Shown here: in pieces, positions 9,142 to 18,391 of the stretch
Numbering within the stretch: position 1 is the stretch's first letter
Layout of the letters: every line of letters begins with the position of its first letter
DNA from: Thiopontia sp964344785
GTDB taxonomy: Bacteria; Pseudomonadota; Gammaproteobacteria; GCF-002020875
DNA: 64,000 bases
Direction: 5' to 3'
Assembly: GCA_964344785.1 (NCBI GenBank)
Contig: CAYFOR010000001.1
Span: 32,276-96,275 of the forward strand
Position numbers and translations under genes: made by a program
The notes under the pieces: generated by a model
The model's database searches: none
Seen by the model: the letters and a program-made list of their open reading frames with translations, nothing else
What the model was told of the DNA's origin: nothing

Positions 9142-10089
9142 TTATTGAGGGCGGACGATCTCTCTGCTAAGCCGGTAGACACTGGCTCCCGACTCTAGCC
9201 GAACCTCTGGAATCGAATAATCGCCCGCTGCGGCACGCACCATCCAGATCAAGTCCTGAAAGCCGAGGAGATGTCTCATTTTTACGGTGCTGGAAATACG
9301 TGGATTGATCTCGAAAATCCCCGGCCCATCCGCTCCCATACGTAGCTGTACATTGAGTGGCCCCTGAAGATCTGCAGCTTCTGCAAGGTGGCACAGCATC
9401 TCAGCAACCTCAGGCAGATCTTCGACAATTGCCGCGATGGTTCTCCCGGCATCGAGCTTTCTCCGCAGTATCAGGGTTCGCACCTCACCGGATATACGCA
9501 ATACTGCACAGGTATACTCCTGTTCGGCATCCGACAGGTATCCCTGTGCCACATAATCATCACCAAACTGGGTCTGCAACCCCACCAGTAACGCCTCTGT
9601 CGTAACCAGAATGACTCCGGACGACCCTGATCCTGCCCGTGGCTTGGCAATGAGTGGCAACTCCTCTGCAACGGCCTGTGACAACGGTTTGGTCGGTAGC
9701 GTAGGCAAACCATGAGACTCCAGCCAGTGCGCACCACGCAACTTGTCAACGAACGCCTCCACCAGATGGGGCTGTGGCATCATTAGTGGCAGGTCACACT
9801 CACCATCACGCTGTGCCTGGGCAAGACGTAGAAGCTCGGTATCGTTGCAAGGAATCACCCACTCGGCACCAACCTCCTCGGCACGTTTGCTCAATGCCTT
9901 GATGTAATCTGGATGGTCGCCTCTCGGTACCCTCGCATTCGAGCAGTATATGGCCTCTGCAGGCCATGCATCACCTGCATCCACACTATGTACCAAGGTA
10001 TCCGGCATGGCATCTGCAAAGACACCGCACACCGCCTCGGCAAGATCACCATTGGCAGCGGTGACCAGTACACTTTTAGGTTCGCTCAC
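9142..10089 (-). CDS. ATP-grasp family ligase
   Basis: 315 residues from a GTG at 10089 (GTGA overlap with the phosphoesterase stop). After an N-terminal pre-ATP-grasp domain there is a central lysine segment LPLIAKPRAGSGSSGVILV (about residues 145-163) and the metal-binding block GIFEINPRIS (about residues 256-265), as in carbamoyl-phosphate-synthase/PylC-type ATP-grasp proteins. These form an acyl phosphate and couple it to an amine. With a second ATP-grasp gene at 14225 in the same operon, amide or peptide decoration of a sugar is plausible, but no substrate can be assigned. Confidence 0.7.
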   Translation of the reverse strand: MSEPKSVLVTAANGDLAEAVCGVFADAMPDTLVHSVDAGDAWPAEAIYCSNARVPRGDHPDYIKALSKRAEEVGAEWVIPCNDTELLRLAQAQRDGECDLPLMMPQPHLVEAFVDKLRGAHWLESHGLPTLPTKPLSQAVAEELPLIAKPRAGSGSSGVILVTTEALLVGLQTQFGDDYVAQGYLSDAEQEYTCAVLRISGEVRTLILRRKLDAGRTIAAIVEDLPEVAEMLCHLAEAADLQGPLNVQLRMGADGPGIFEINPRISSTVKMRHLLGFQDLIWMVRAAAGDYSIPEVRLESGASVYRLSREIVRPQ

Positions 10090-10790
10090 GCCTGTTCTGT
10101 CCTTTCCAACACTGTTCTCAGATAGTCGAGACCGGGATCACGGCGGGAACACTCGTATTGAACCCTCTTGATATCATAGGGCTCCACCCGGTGTTCCACC
10201 TGCCTGGTAGTCAGGTCCACAACTGCCCAGTGCGCACCTGGTCGGTGGTTTCGCGGCTGCCCGACCGAGCCCGGATTCACTACCATGCCACTCGCTCCCT
10301 GCCACACCAGCGGGTAGTGGGTATGGCCGTAAAACACCATGTCATAGCCATTCGCCACCCGTTCCAGCACCTCTTCATCTGCATCAGGATAGAGATAGGC
10401 ATCCGCATCCCATGGCGTACCATGACACAGCAACATCCGCACTCCTTCCAGCTCCAGTTCACGTGACTCAGGAAGAGTACAGAGCTGATCCAACTGTGCC
10501 TCTGTGCACTGTTCCAATGCGGCTTCGATACCATTGCCGTAACGGCCTCTCAACATCAAACGATAGGTCGGATTTTGCCTTGCCATACAGAGCATGCGCT
10601 CATGATTACCTCCGATCATCACTGCATCGACCTGTTCCAGTCGCTCAAGGCACCGTACGGGCCAATAGTAGTACCCCACCAGATCACCCAGAAAAAACCA
10701 GTGGCTGATCTCCTCTCTCTCGGCAGCCTTTAAGACCTCTTCTAACGCGGTAAGGTTGGCATGTATATCGGAGAGGATGCCAACTCTCAC
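10086..10790 (-). CDS. Calcineurin-like metallophosphoesterase
   Basis: 234 residues from a GTG at 10790, directly after the stop of the upstream methyltransferase. It carries the metal ligands in order: SDIHAN (DxH, residues 7-12), FLGDLVGYY (GDxxG), GGNHE (about 60-64), CHGTPWD and YGHTHYP (GHxH). This is the compact YfcE/MJ0936-type domain with two-metal phosphodiesterase activity. In the glycan operon it could release phosphate or nucleotide from an intermediate; the substrate is not visible. Confidence 0.8.
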   Translation of the reverse strand: MRVGILSDIHANLTALEEVLKAAEREEISHWFFLGDLVGYYYWPVRCLERLEQVDAVMIGGNHERMLCMARQNPTYRLMLRGRYGNGIEAALEQCTEAQLDQLCTLPESRELELEGVRMLLCHGTPWDADAYLYPDADEEVLERVANGYDMVFYGHTHYPLVWQGASGMVVNPGSVGQPRNHRPGAHWAVVDLTTRQVEHRVEPYDIKRVQYECSRRDPGLDYLRTVLERTEQA

Positions 10791-11696
10791 CTACACGGCT
10801 CCGGTGCGAACAACAATGGTAAGGGTTCGGCCAATACCGCACTTTGCCATGGCACGCCCCAGATTGTGGAAGTGCTCCATCCCCTGCCCAGCCATCATCA
10901 GGTCCATGGTGACTCTTGCATGATGGGCCGCTTTTCCCTGAGTCTGGTCGTTCACATAGTTCGAAGCCGGATGAAAGAGGAAGAGCTCTATCGGAAAACC
11001 GCCATAGAGGTCCAGCACCTTGCAGCCCGCTTCCTCAAAAAAATGGGGCAACGTGTTGCAGTTGAAGTAGTGAAGGTGTTGCGGTGGAGAGAACCAGTAC
11101 TCCCGGTCCACATGTCCTATCTCCAACAGACGCTGCTGCATGTCACTATAGTCGTTGGGAACCGTTACGACGAGGACGCCACCAGGCTCTACGATGGTGG
11201 CAAGCCGCTGAATCAGTGCCTCGGGGTCCAGTACATGCTCCAGCACGTTGTTCAGGGTACAGGCATGGTAGCGCTCGCCACGATCCACCGCCTCTTCCAA
11301 CAGGCGGTAGGCGTCCCCGACACGAACCTGCTCTGCCACTTGAGGGTTAAGATTTTCAACCGCGAAACCAGAAAAATCGATTCCGCTCACTTCCCATCCT
11401 CGATCAGCCGCCGACGCCAGTACATACCCCTCTCCGCAGCCAACATCCAACAGCTTCCGTAGCGGCACCCCTGCTCTGGTTTGAAGCGAGTGTTCAATTG
11501 CATAGACGTGCTGGTCTGCACAGAGCCTCTTGTGTGCCAACTCCTCATCACTATAGCTGCGTTGATAGGAGCGGCTCTCCGATTGCTGGTAATAACGCTG
11601 GTGATAGAACGCTGTCAGCTCCTCCTCATTAGGAAGAGGATCGGCACTCTTATATCCTCCAGCTGCATCTACGCAGCGAAACGCCTTATCTTCCAT
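10791..11696 (-). CDS. Class I SAM-dependent methyltransferase
   Basis: 301 residues from the ATG at 11696, which overlaps the end of the upstream SDR gene by 11 bp; upstream extensions read as non-coding. The fold has LLDVGCGEGYVL (motif I), VSGIDFSG, NNVLEHVLDPEAL and GGVLVVTVPN, the pattern of Methyltransf_23/UbiE-like enzymes common in polysaccharide clusters. The N-terminus is charged and aromatic (EELTAFYHQRYYQQ), a segment often seen in methyltransferases of sugar pathways. Acceptor unknown. Confidence 0.75.
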   Translation of the reverse strand: MEDKAFRCVDAAGGYKSADPLPNEEELTAFYHQRYYQQSESRSYQRSYSDEELAHKRLCADQHVYAIEHSLQTRAGVPLRKLLDVGCGEGYVLASAADRGWEVSGIDFSGFAVENLNPQVAEQVRVGDAYRLLEEAVDRGERYHACTLNNVLEHVLDPEALIQRLATIVEPGGVLVVTVPNDYSDMQQRLLEIGHVDREYWFSPPQHLHYFNCNTLPHFFEEAGCKVLDLYGGFPIELFLFHPASNYVNDQTQGKAAHHARVTMDLMMAGQGMEHFHNLGRAMAKCGIGRTLTIVVRTGAV

Positions 11697-12537
11697 ACTG
11701 CGATTTGATCTGTTCCAGTGATTCCAGGAAGGTGTGTCCTGCTGGCAGGGCCGGAGATGGCTCAACGACACTGTCAACCGAGCGCCCCCCCGATAACCGC
11801 AGCGGTTCACTGCCGGGAATGAAGGTGTCACACAGCTGTTGCAGCATCTGTGCAATGGTGAGCGGCTCCCTTCCAGCAACAAGATGCACGCCCTCAATCC
11901 GCTGTTCAATCACAGTAGCCACACTATCCGCCAGGTCGTCGACATAAATGTAGTTGCGCTTACCAAGCCCATCACCATAGAGCTCCGGCACCTCTTCTGA
12001 ATCCACTGCAGCGCTGATTGCACGATTCAGCCCCAGATGTGCGGGACCTCCATAGCCATAAATCCCGGCAATGCGCAAGATGGCATAGCGATCGACACTG
12101 GCAGTCACGATTTGCTCTGCCAACAGCTTTGCTTCAGCGTAGGGAATGGCTGGAGAAAGAGGAGTTGAAGCGTCAACCCTGGTCATCGCGCCATGAACCA
12201 GCGTGCCTGAGGCCAGCACAAAGTGAGCATCCCAACGCCGGGCCAGATTCGCCAGAAGCGTTGTCGCCAGTACGTTGGTTCCAAAGAACTGCTTCAGCTC
12301 TGCATCCGGGGAGAAATCGACCCGTGTAGCCAGATGAACAATGGCATTGCAGGGCGGCAACCCCTCCAGCAGGGCTGCTGCATCTGCACTATCAAAGTCT
12401 ACAACCCTCTCTCCAGACATCCCAGAGGATCTGCGCAGCAGTGGAACCACCTCCCAACCCAGGCGCTTCAGCTGCGCCATAACCGACTGACCGGAAAAAC
12501 CGCCAGCACCCGTCACCAGTACCCGTTTTGACTCCAT
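11686..12537 (-). CDS. NAD-dependent epimerase/dehydratase (extended SDR)
   Basis: 283 residues with N-terminal GAGGFSGQS (variant of GxxGxxG, residues 11-19), IVHLATRVDFS, and the catalytic YAEAK (YxxxK). This places it among extended SDR sugar-nucleotide epimerases, dehydratases or reductases. It is shorter than typical 4,6-dehydratases. Its neighbours are an SpsF-like cytidylyltransferase and a methyltransferase, suggesting it reduces or epimerises an activated sugar of this cluster. The reaction is unknown. Confidence 0.75.
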   Translation of the reverse strand: MESKRVLVTGAGGFSGQSVMAQLKRLGWEVVPLLRRSSGMSGERVVDFDSADAAALLEGLPPCNAIVHLATRVDFSPDAELKQFFGTNVLATTLLANLARRWDAHFVLASGTLVHGAMTRVDASTPLSPAIPYAEAKLLAEQIVTASVDRYAILRIAGIYGYGGPAHLGLNRAISAAVDSEEVPELYGDGLGKRNYIYVDDLADSVATVIEQRIEGVHLVAGREPLTIAQMLQQLCDTFIPGSEPLRLSGGRSVDSVVEPSPALPAGHTFLESLEQIKSQYGR

Positions 12538-12546
12538 ACTCCAGCT

Positions 12547-13278
12547 TTACTGCTCGACACCAAGCAACTCTGGCCTGCGTGTTGCCAAAGACAAGGCATC
12601 CAGCCAGCTATACTCTTCCGGAAGATTGCACACCAGCGCTCGAATGCGCTCCATATCCTCTGCAGTATCCAGGGTCCAGCGAAGGTGTCCAAGGTCCGTC
12701 ATGAAAGTGACCTGTTCACGATGAAAATCACCTGCACCATATTGTGGATGGCTGCCACGAATATAGGGAGTCACATGCTCACGGGGAAACGGCTGCTCTA
12801 CGCTACGGTCTGCCTCTCGCAAAGCATCCATGGTAAATACCTCCACATCCAGGCCATCCGGGTAGGTTCGCACATTGCAATTTGAGACATAATCCGCCTC
12901 TCCAACTTCGTAGGCGGTGACAATCTCGTCAATCAACTCCGGATCAATCATCGGGCAGTCTGCTGTGAGGCGCACAACCGATTCTGCTCCATTTTCGTCA
13001 GCCGCTGCCAGAAAGCGTCCCAGAACATTCTGCTCATCCCCACGAAAGGTTTTCACTGCAAGTGAGTCACACAGCTCCACCACCGGGTCATCGGTGGCAT
13101 TGACCGTAGTGGCCACTACCACCTGATCAATACGACGAGCCCGCAACACCCGCTCCAGCATGCGTTGCAGAGCTGGTCTTCCACAGATATCCATCAGCAC
13201 CTTCCCCGGCAATCGTGATGAAGTCATACGCGCCTGGATGATGGCAACAACGCGCCCACGTTGACCATGCGTCTCCAT
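12547..13278 (-). CDS. SpsF-like (COG1861) cytidylyltransferase
   Basis: 243 residues from the ATG at 13278; a TTG at 13284 overlapping the upstream stop is an alternative start, with a better-spaced ribosome site. The N-terminus AIIQARMTSSRLPGKVL is the nucleotide-binding signature of CMP-sugar and KdsB-like transferases, followed by VVVATTVNATDDP, RLTADCPMIDP and RWTLDTAEDM, typical of SpsF/COG1861. In Bacillus the spsCDEFG genes parallel this locus, with SpsF acting as CMP-nonulosonate synthetase. It is the only CMP-transferase candidate here, so it probably activates the product of the NeuB-like enzyme(s). Confidence 0.78.
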   Translation of the reverse strand: METHGQRGRVVAIIQARMTSSRLPGKVLMDICGRPALQRMLERVLRARRIDQVVVATTVNATDDPVVELCDSLAVKTFRGDEQNVLGRFLAAADENGAESVVRLTADCPMIDPELIDEIVTAYEVGEADYVSNCNVRTYPDGLDVEVFTMDALREADRSVEQPFPREHVTPYIRGSHPQYGAGDFHREQVTFMTDLGHLRWTLDTAEDMERIRALVCNLPEEYSWLDALSLATRRPELLGVEQ

Positions 13279-13280
13279 GC

Positions 13281-14228
13281 TCAAGCGATCAACACTCCAT
13301 GAAGCTGTTCCGCCAGATCGATTGCAATACGGCGCTGAGCATCCAGCGTAGAGGCTGCCATGTGTGGTGTCACGGTCACCCTTGGGTGGGCGAGAAGTGG
13401 GTGAGAATAGTTGTGCGCTTCAGGACTGGCATCAAAGGGAGGTTCGGGATCCAGCACGTCAAGCGCGGCCCAACCGATTTGTTCTGAGTTCAGCGCCTCC
13501 AACAGCGCCTCTTCATCAATGAGAGCCGCTCTGGCACTGTTGACCAGCAATAACCCGGAACGCACTTTGGAAAACTGGTCACGCCCCAGCATATGACGGT
13601 TGTCACTGGTTAGGCGCGCATGAAATGAGAGCAGGTCAAGCCGTGGCAGCATCGACTCAAAGTCATCGACCAGTTCCCCCCCCAGCTCAATAAAGCGTTC
13701 ATGTCCGGCACTACCTGGGTCATACCCCAGCAATTTACAGCCAAACGGTGCCAGCCTCTCCGCCACTGCCAGACCCACACGCCCAAGCCCGACCAGCCCG
13801 ACCGTGAGACACTGCAACTCTCTCCCTTCAAGCAGATGGCGCCGAAAGTCCCCGCTTGCGATAAAGCGTTCCGCCTCAGGAAAACGGCGACACAGTGAGA
13901 GAATCTGTCCTACTGCATACTCCGCACCTGAAATACTGTTTCCCGCAGGCACGGTATGGACCGCAATACCGCGACGCTGCGCTTCATCCAAGTCAATATT
14001 ATCAACTCCAGTACCTGCCCGGCCCACTACCTGAAGCTTCGGAGCATGCTTGAAAAGTTGACCATCCACCTGAACTACACTCTTGACAACAACTGCATCC
14101 GACTTCGCAACGGCGTCCAACACAGCGGCACGCTCAAGCCCAAGTGAGAGATGTACTTCTGCAAACTGCGCCATACGGTCCACCCCGTCAGGGTGTATCG
14201 CTTCCAGAATGGTAATTCTCGGCCTCAT
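13281..14228 (-). CDS. D-isomer-specific 2-hydroxyacid dehydrogenase
   Basis: 315 residues. The NAD domain has GLVGLGRVGLAVA (about residues 143-155), and the catalytic triad is visible as Arg in NSARAAL, Glu in DVLDPEPP and His in TPHMAAST. The family reduces 2-keto acids or oxidises 2-hydroxyacids (SerA, PdxB, lactate and glycerate dehydrogenases). There is no ACT domain, and it is much shorter than full SerA. Coupled by 4-bp overlaps to the ATP-grasp gene upstream and the SpsF-like gene downstream, it may make an acid that is ligated to the sugar. That role is inference. Confidence 0.82.
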   Translation of the reverse strand: MRPRITILEAIHPDGVDRMAQFAEVHLSLGLERAAVLDAVAKSDAVVVKSVVQVDGQLFKHAPKLQVVGRAGTGVDNIDLDEAQRRGIAVHTVPAGNSISGAEYAVGQILSLCRRFPEAERFIASGDFRRHLLEGRELQCLTVGLVGLGRVGLAVAERLAPFGCKLLGYDPGSAGHERFIELGGELVDDFESMLPRLDLLSFHARLTSDNRHMLGRDQFSKVRSGLLLVNSARAALIDEEALLEALNSEQIGWAALDVLDPEPPFDASPEAHNYSHPLLAHPRVTVTPHMAASTLDAQRRIAIDLAEQLHGVLIA

Positions 14229-15259
14229 TTGCTCACCACACGGAGAGATTTGTAGGGGACCACTCTGCTTCCCAACGGAACATCCACCTCAGGCAACGGT
14301 TCCCCCTTGGCCAGCGAGACCACATCCTCCAGCAGTGGCACCCCTGCAGCAATACTGACCACAACACTGCCACTTTGCCGGGGATTGATCTCCAGTACAC
14401 AGGGGTTTCCCTGGCGGTCGTACATCACATCGCAATCGTAAAGCCAGGAGAGGTTGAACCCTTTGATCAGCTGCTCTCCCAGTTGCTGCAACTCGGGAGC
14501 ATCAACCAGTGTATGCCCCTCATTGGGTACTGCGGAATCAATACGCCTGCGAGCAACCACACGCATCGGTTCCCCCTTCCATGCCAGCATATCAAGATCA
14601 TGTACCGGTTCTTCAAGTCGTTCCATTACCAGTACAGGAAATGACTCCGAGAACCCTTGCAGATAGCGGTTCTTGAAGTGCTCCAGATCCATATGGATCT
14701 CACGTCGGTCATCAAACCGCTGCTCCCCTTCAATATCACTGCGGATCACACAGACCCCCCGTCCTCCCCGCTCCGAAGAGGGTTTGATCACAAACTCGGG
14801 AAGCTCCTTTGCAAAGTCAGCAATCACTGCCTCCAGTGAGGTAATACTTGTAGTCTCTTTCCAGGCAGGCATCTTTACCCCCAATAACTCAAGGCGGCGG
14901 TAGGTCTCTACCTTGCTGGAGACCGTCTGTACCACCTCCGTCGGCGCACAGGCCAGAATCCGTTCACCCGACTCAACACGCTGTCGCGCTTCGGCAAGCG
15001 CAAGCGCCTCTTCATCCGAAGTAGGCAGAATCAGATCCACCTGAAAACGCTCTGCAATCTCGATAATGGCGTCCACATAACCCGGCTCTGCACCCATCGG
15101 AGTCAGTGCGAAGTGGTCACAAAAGTGACGGCCGATGGCGCTCTCCTGGGCGTCCACACCCACAACCTTGATATCATGGCGTTGGCTCTCTTTAAGCCCC
15201 TGGATCATTTGCGGGGCCATCTCACCGCCTACACATGTCAATAGAATAGTAAAGCTCAC
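14225..15259 (-). CDS. ATP-grasp family ligase, carbamoyl-phosphate-synthase-like
   Basis: 344 residues from a GTG at 15259. The order is a Rossmann-like N-terminal domain (TCVGGEMAPQMIQGL), DLILPTSDEEALALA, the ATP-grasp lysine EFVIKPSSERGGRGV, and the metal-binding NPCVLEINPRQSGS (about residues 300-313). This is the PylC/CarB-like architecture, which activates a carboxylate with ATP for attack by an amine. The pairing with another ATP-grasp protein (9142), an aminotransferase and a hydroxyacid dehydrogenase makes a short amide-linked substituent the most economical guess. No substrate evidence. Confidence 0.72.
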   Translation of the reverse strand: MSFTILLTCVGGEMAPQMIQGLKESQRHDIKVVGVDAQESAIGRHFCDHFALTPMGAEPGYVDAIIEIAERFQVDLILPTSDEEALALAEARQRVESGERILACAPTEVVQTVSSKVETYRRLELLGVKMPAWKETTSITSLEAVIADFAKELPEFVIKPSSERGGRGVCVIRSDIEGEQRFDDRREIHMDLEHFKNRYLQGFSESFPVLVMERLEEPVHDLDMLAWKGEPMRVVARRRIDSAVPNEGHTLVDAPELQQLGEQLIKGFNLSWLYDCDVMYDRQGNPCVLEINPRQSGSVVVSIAAGVPLLEDVVSLAKGEPLPEVDVPLGSRVVPYKSLRVVSK

Positions 15260-15365
15260 GATAGTTTCTCAACGAATTCCAAGGATAGAGTCACAAAAGG
15301 CCATATTCGGATCACTTCACTGCAAGTTGACCGGTAGTCACTACCGTAGTGCAACCGCAGGCTCT

Positions 15366-16415
15366 TTATTCGAACAGCCCCTCAGTTACCGGTTCATCCA
15401 CTGCCAGATCGCGAACGGCCCGGCAGCCCAGCACCTCATCATAACGTGCGGGCTCCAGTCCTCTGTGCTCTGGCAAAGGACGTTTGACCGTCAAATTCTC
15501 CTCTGTAAACCGCTCACCTGCAGCCAATGCACGACGCACAACCAGACAACGCATGAATTTCTTTCGTGTCCCACCCAGAATCTCAGCACTCTCTTTGCCG
15601 ACGTGTTTTCCCATCACAGTCTCTGCCTGACGTACCCGGGTTACCAATCTGCGCAGACCCTCAGGATCAACCGAGATATGATGATCCAAACCACTACGTG
15701 AGGGGTCCAGAGTAAAGTGTTTCTCAATCATGCTCGCTCCGGCCGCAACAGCAAGTGCCGCCGCTTCATCTCCCAGCGAGTGGTCCGAAAAGCCGACCGG
15801 TACTTCCCACTTCCTAGACATCCGCTCCATAGTCGCGAGATTGAGTGTTTCAGGAGGTGCCGGGTAGAGGGAGGTACACTGAAAGAGGGCAATCTTGTCC
15901 GCCCCCTCCTGCCGTACCATCTTTAGTGCGGTATCAAGCTCTGCCTCCTCTGCCATACCACTGGAGATCAGAATGGGCCTGCTGTAGCCGGCAATACGGC
16001 GAATCAGCGGGAGATGGGTCAGCAATCCCGATGAAACCTTGTGTGCGGCTGGCTGCAGTGCCTCAACCCATTGCAGGGTGTTGAAATCACCTGCGGTAGT
16101 GAGTGGCTCCATACCCAATGAACGGGCCAATTCAAACATCCTGGCGGTCTCTTCACGGGTCAGGCCCGCCCCCTTGAATACCTTATGACTCTCACTGCCT
16201 ACCACATAGTTCTCATCGGCATCGATGGTCTGCAACTTGATGGCGTCTGCCCCGGCACGAGCCGCCTCTTCGACCATCCTGGCACACTGCTCGACACTCC
16301 CCTCATGGTTGACTCCAATCTCGGCAATCACCACAACCGGTGCATCCGGGCCAATTCTGCGGCGCCCAAATGGGATGGATGCCACACGATCCGTCTCTTC
16401 CATTTCGAGCTTCAT
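15366..16415 (-). CDS. Nonulosonic acid synthase (NeuB/PseI family)
   Basis: 349 residues from the ATG at 16415, with GAGAG upstream. It shows the full NeuB signature: VIAEIGVNHEGS (about residues 29-40), AIKLQT, EPLTTAGD, HKVSSGLL, ISSGM, FQCTSLYP, VGFSDHS and IEKHFTLD, then a C-terminal SAF (antifreeze-like) domain from about residue 285 (RCLVVRRALAAGERFTEENL). It condenses phosphoenolpyruvate with a 6-deoxy-diacetamido-hexose (or ManNAc-type sugar) to a nine-carbon acid. The adjacent PseG, PseH, PseB and PseC-like genes favour pseudaminic acid or an isomer. Confidence 0.86.
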   Translation of the reverse strand: MKLEMEETDRVASIPFGRRRIGPDAPVVVIAEIGVNHEGSVEQCARMVEEAARAGADAIKLQTIDADENYVVGSESHKVFKGAGLTREETARMFELARSLGMEPLTTAGDFNTLQWVEALQPAAHKVSSGLLTHLPLIRRIAGYSRPILISSGMAEEAELDTALKMVRQEGADKIALFQCTSLYPAPPETLNLATMERMSRKWEVPVGFSDHSLGDEAAALAVAAGASMIEKHFTLDPSRSGLDHHISVDPEGLRRLVTRVRQAETVMGKHVGKESAEILGGTRKKFMRCLVVRRALAAGERFTEENLTVKRPLPEHRGLEPARYDEVLGCRAVRDLAVDEPVTEGLFE

Positions 16416-16431
16416 CACTTTTCTCTCTTAT

Positions 16432-17409
16432 TCAAACGGAATATTCACTCATGACTGCCGCTACTCGCCTGCCTCCTCCCCCATCGACGGCCCCACGTCC
16501 CATTCTGGCCATCTCTCCTCGCCTAGAGCAGTCTTGAAGCAGTGCTTGGAGCTGATTCATCATCATCTCGACCGTAAGCCCCGAAGCGATACCCAGGTTT
16601 TGGGTAGCCCCCTGTTCCACAGCCCACTCCACCTGATTACGTTGATTGTCGGCCACAATCACAGACAGTGAAGGTCTGCCGGCAGCCATGCGCTCAAACA
16701 GACTGACACCACCAGCACCCATAACCAGCTGTACTGAAGACATCAACTCACACATTGCCCTGGTATCGACATACAACTCAACTTCCACCCTTCCCATCGA
16801 AACGGCATTACGTAATGCTGCAAGATGGGGCGCACCACTGCCAATTGCGATCGCCACTTTCCCCTTGAAACCAGTCTGCTCCAGAGCCTGCAGGGCCAAA
16901 CTACTCAGATTATGTGAATCACGCAGACCAAAGGCGAGGAGTACACTGTCAACCTCACCTTCAGGTTCACGAAGTCCCGCGTAGCAGGGATCGAGCAACG
17001 CATAGCGAGCACCAGAAAGCAGACGGGAATCTCCGATCAGATGGTGAGGTACAACGTGCAGGCTCGGCGCAATGATCAGGTCCGCTTGCTCCGAGGCCGT
17101 ACCGAGATCGTCGATCTGGGCCAAAACACCGCAACGTCCCTTCCACTCCTTTCGCTGCGCCTCACTGAAACTGTAACCATCCATCAAAACCCCACGGAAC
17201 GAGGCAAGATCCGGCAACATTTGTCCACTATAGGAGATGCCCATCCCTTCTGCCTCGATCCTTTCAGCCCATGATTCACCGCCGGGATCCAATACAAAAT
17301 GAACCGGCTGAAGGCGTTTAAGCTCCTTTGCCAATGTAAGGCAACGCGCCAGATGCCCCCCTCCCACTTCTGGTGTCGAAGCAACGCGAAAGACCCAGCC
17401 TCCGGCCAC
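16432..17409 (-). CDS. UDP-2,4-diacetamido-trideoxyhexose hydrolase-like (PseG/SpsG)
   Basis: 325 residues from a GTG at 17409, the first start after the stop of the upstream oxidoreductase at 17423. The N-terminus FRVASTPEVGGGHLARCLTL matches PseG (FRxDxxxxxGxGHxxRCLxL), although the catalytic-region Asp is replaced by Ser-Thr. Later come VLMDGYSFSE, IAIGSGAPHL, VMGAGGVSLFERMAAGRPSL and NQxNQ-like DNQRNQVEWA. PseG is a GT-B-like hydrolase that removes UDP before the NeuB-family condensation. It precedes the NeuB-like gene by 16 bp. Activity should be treated as probable because of the altered N-terminal motif. Confidence 0.72.
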   Translation of the reverse strand: MAGGWVFRVASTPEVGGGHLARCLTLAKELKRLQPVHFVLDPGGESWAERIEAEGMGISYSGQMLPDLASFRGVLMDGYSFSEAQRKEWKGRCGVLAQIDDLGTASEQADLIIAPSLHVVPHHLIGDSRLLSGARYALLDPCYAGLREPEGEVDSVLLAFGLRDSHNLSSLALQALEQTGFKGKVAIAIGSGAPHLAALRNAVSMGRVEVELYVDTRAMCELMSSVQLVMGAGGVSLFERMAAGRPSLSVIVADNQRNQVEWAVEQGATQNLGIASGLTVEMMMNQLQALLQDCSRRGEMARMGRGAVDGGGGRRVAAVMSEYSV

Positions 17410-17422
17410 TGACTGGGTTCCG

Positions 17423-18391
17423 TTAACCGGGAAGACCTGCCATACGACGTGCACGAACGGTCTCGTGCAGGATACGGGCAGCCTCCACCCCATCACATGC
17501 GGGCTTCTCTTGCCCTTCAACACAAGCAAGAAAAGATGCCATCTCTACCTTGTAGTCCTCTGCTGCACTACTCTCCCACACCCACTGATTGAGCAGGGTA
17601 CCATCGGTTGACGTATGCTGAAGACGACGGTTGCTGATCTCCAGGCGTAGAAAGCCGCTTGAGCCACAAATTTCCGTTACCCTGTATTTTGGACGGGTGA
17701 TGTAATCCACGTGAGTAACCGAAACCAAACCATCAGGATGACGCAACATGATATCCGCACAGTCGTCACTTTCGATCTCCAGTTGACCACTGGTTCTCGC
17801 CTCGCATGCCACCGTCTCACCCGCTCCAAAAAGATAGTTGGCCAGATCGAGTTCATGAATGGAGTCAAACAGCACACCACCGCTCTTCGGATCAGCGGCA
17901 TACCCTTTTCGATAATCACTATCCGGTCGCCAATCGGGCAGATAGGAGCCACACATCAGCCGACTCCAGAGTATCTCTCCAATCGCGTTAGACTCAATCA
18001 GTGACTTTGCCTTGCGAACACCAGGGTGGTAACGCAGATTCTGCCCTACAAAAAAGACCCGTCCAGTACTGGCAGCAGCCTCAACCAGTGCATCCAGCCC
18101 CTCTATGGTATGTGCCAGTGGCTTCTCTACAAAGATGTGGCACTCCTGATCCAGGGCTGCGGCGCAATGATCAATATGGTGCGCATTCGGTGTTGCAACA
18201 ACAACCGCTTCGCCTCCTCGAAGAGCGGCCTCGACACTGTCAACAGTCCGCCCCCCCTTCTCTTCGAGCATGGCTTGCCGCTGCGTGTCAGGGTCAAACC
18301 CGATCACCTCCGCACCAAGCTCAATGAGGTTAGTTGCATGACGCAGACCAATGGAGCCCAACCCAAGAACCGCAACTACACGCCTAGCCAT
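17423..18391 (-). CDS. Gfo/Idh/MocA-family sugar oxidoreductase
   Basis: 322 residues with LGLGSIGLRHATNL (residues 9-22), VVVATPNAHH, the hallmark FVEKPLAH and FVGQNLRYHPGVR, then DSIHELDLANYLFG in the substrate domain. Members next to nonulosonate genes (PtmE/LegG-like context in Campylobacter) act on sugar nucleotides or free sugars. The stop overlaps nothing, but the start lies within 8 bp of the acetyltransferase end, so co-translation is likely. Substrate unknown. Confidence 0.8.
   Translation of the reverse strand: MARRVVAVLGLGSIGLRHATNLIELGAEVIGFDPDTQRQAMLEEKGGRTVDSVEAALRGGEAVVVATPNAHHIDHCAAALDQECHIFVEKPLAHTIEGLDALVEAAASTGRVFFVGQNLRYHPGVRKAKSLIESNAIGEILWSRLMCGSYLPDWRPDSDYRKGYAADPKSGGVLFDSIHELDLANYLFGAGETVACEARTSGQLEIESDDCADIMLRHPDGLVSVTHVDYITRPKYRVTEICGSSGFLRLEISNRRLQHTSTDGTLLNQWVWESSAAEDYKVEMASFLACVEGQEKPACDGVEAARILHETVRARRMAGLPG

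Noticed and set aside
7930..9198. Plus-strand open frame of 422 codons
   Set aside because: Antisense to the class III aminotransferase, which has all PLP motifs; the plus-strand reading has no recognisable motif and unusual His/Gln/Arg-rich composition.
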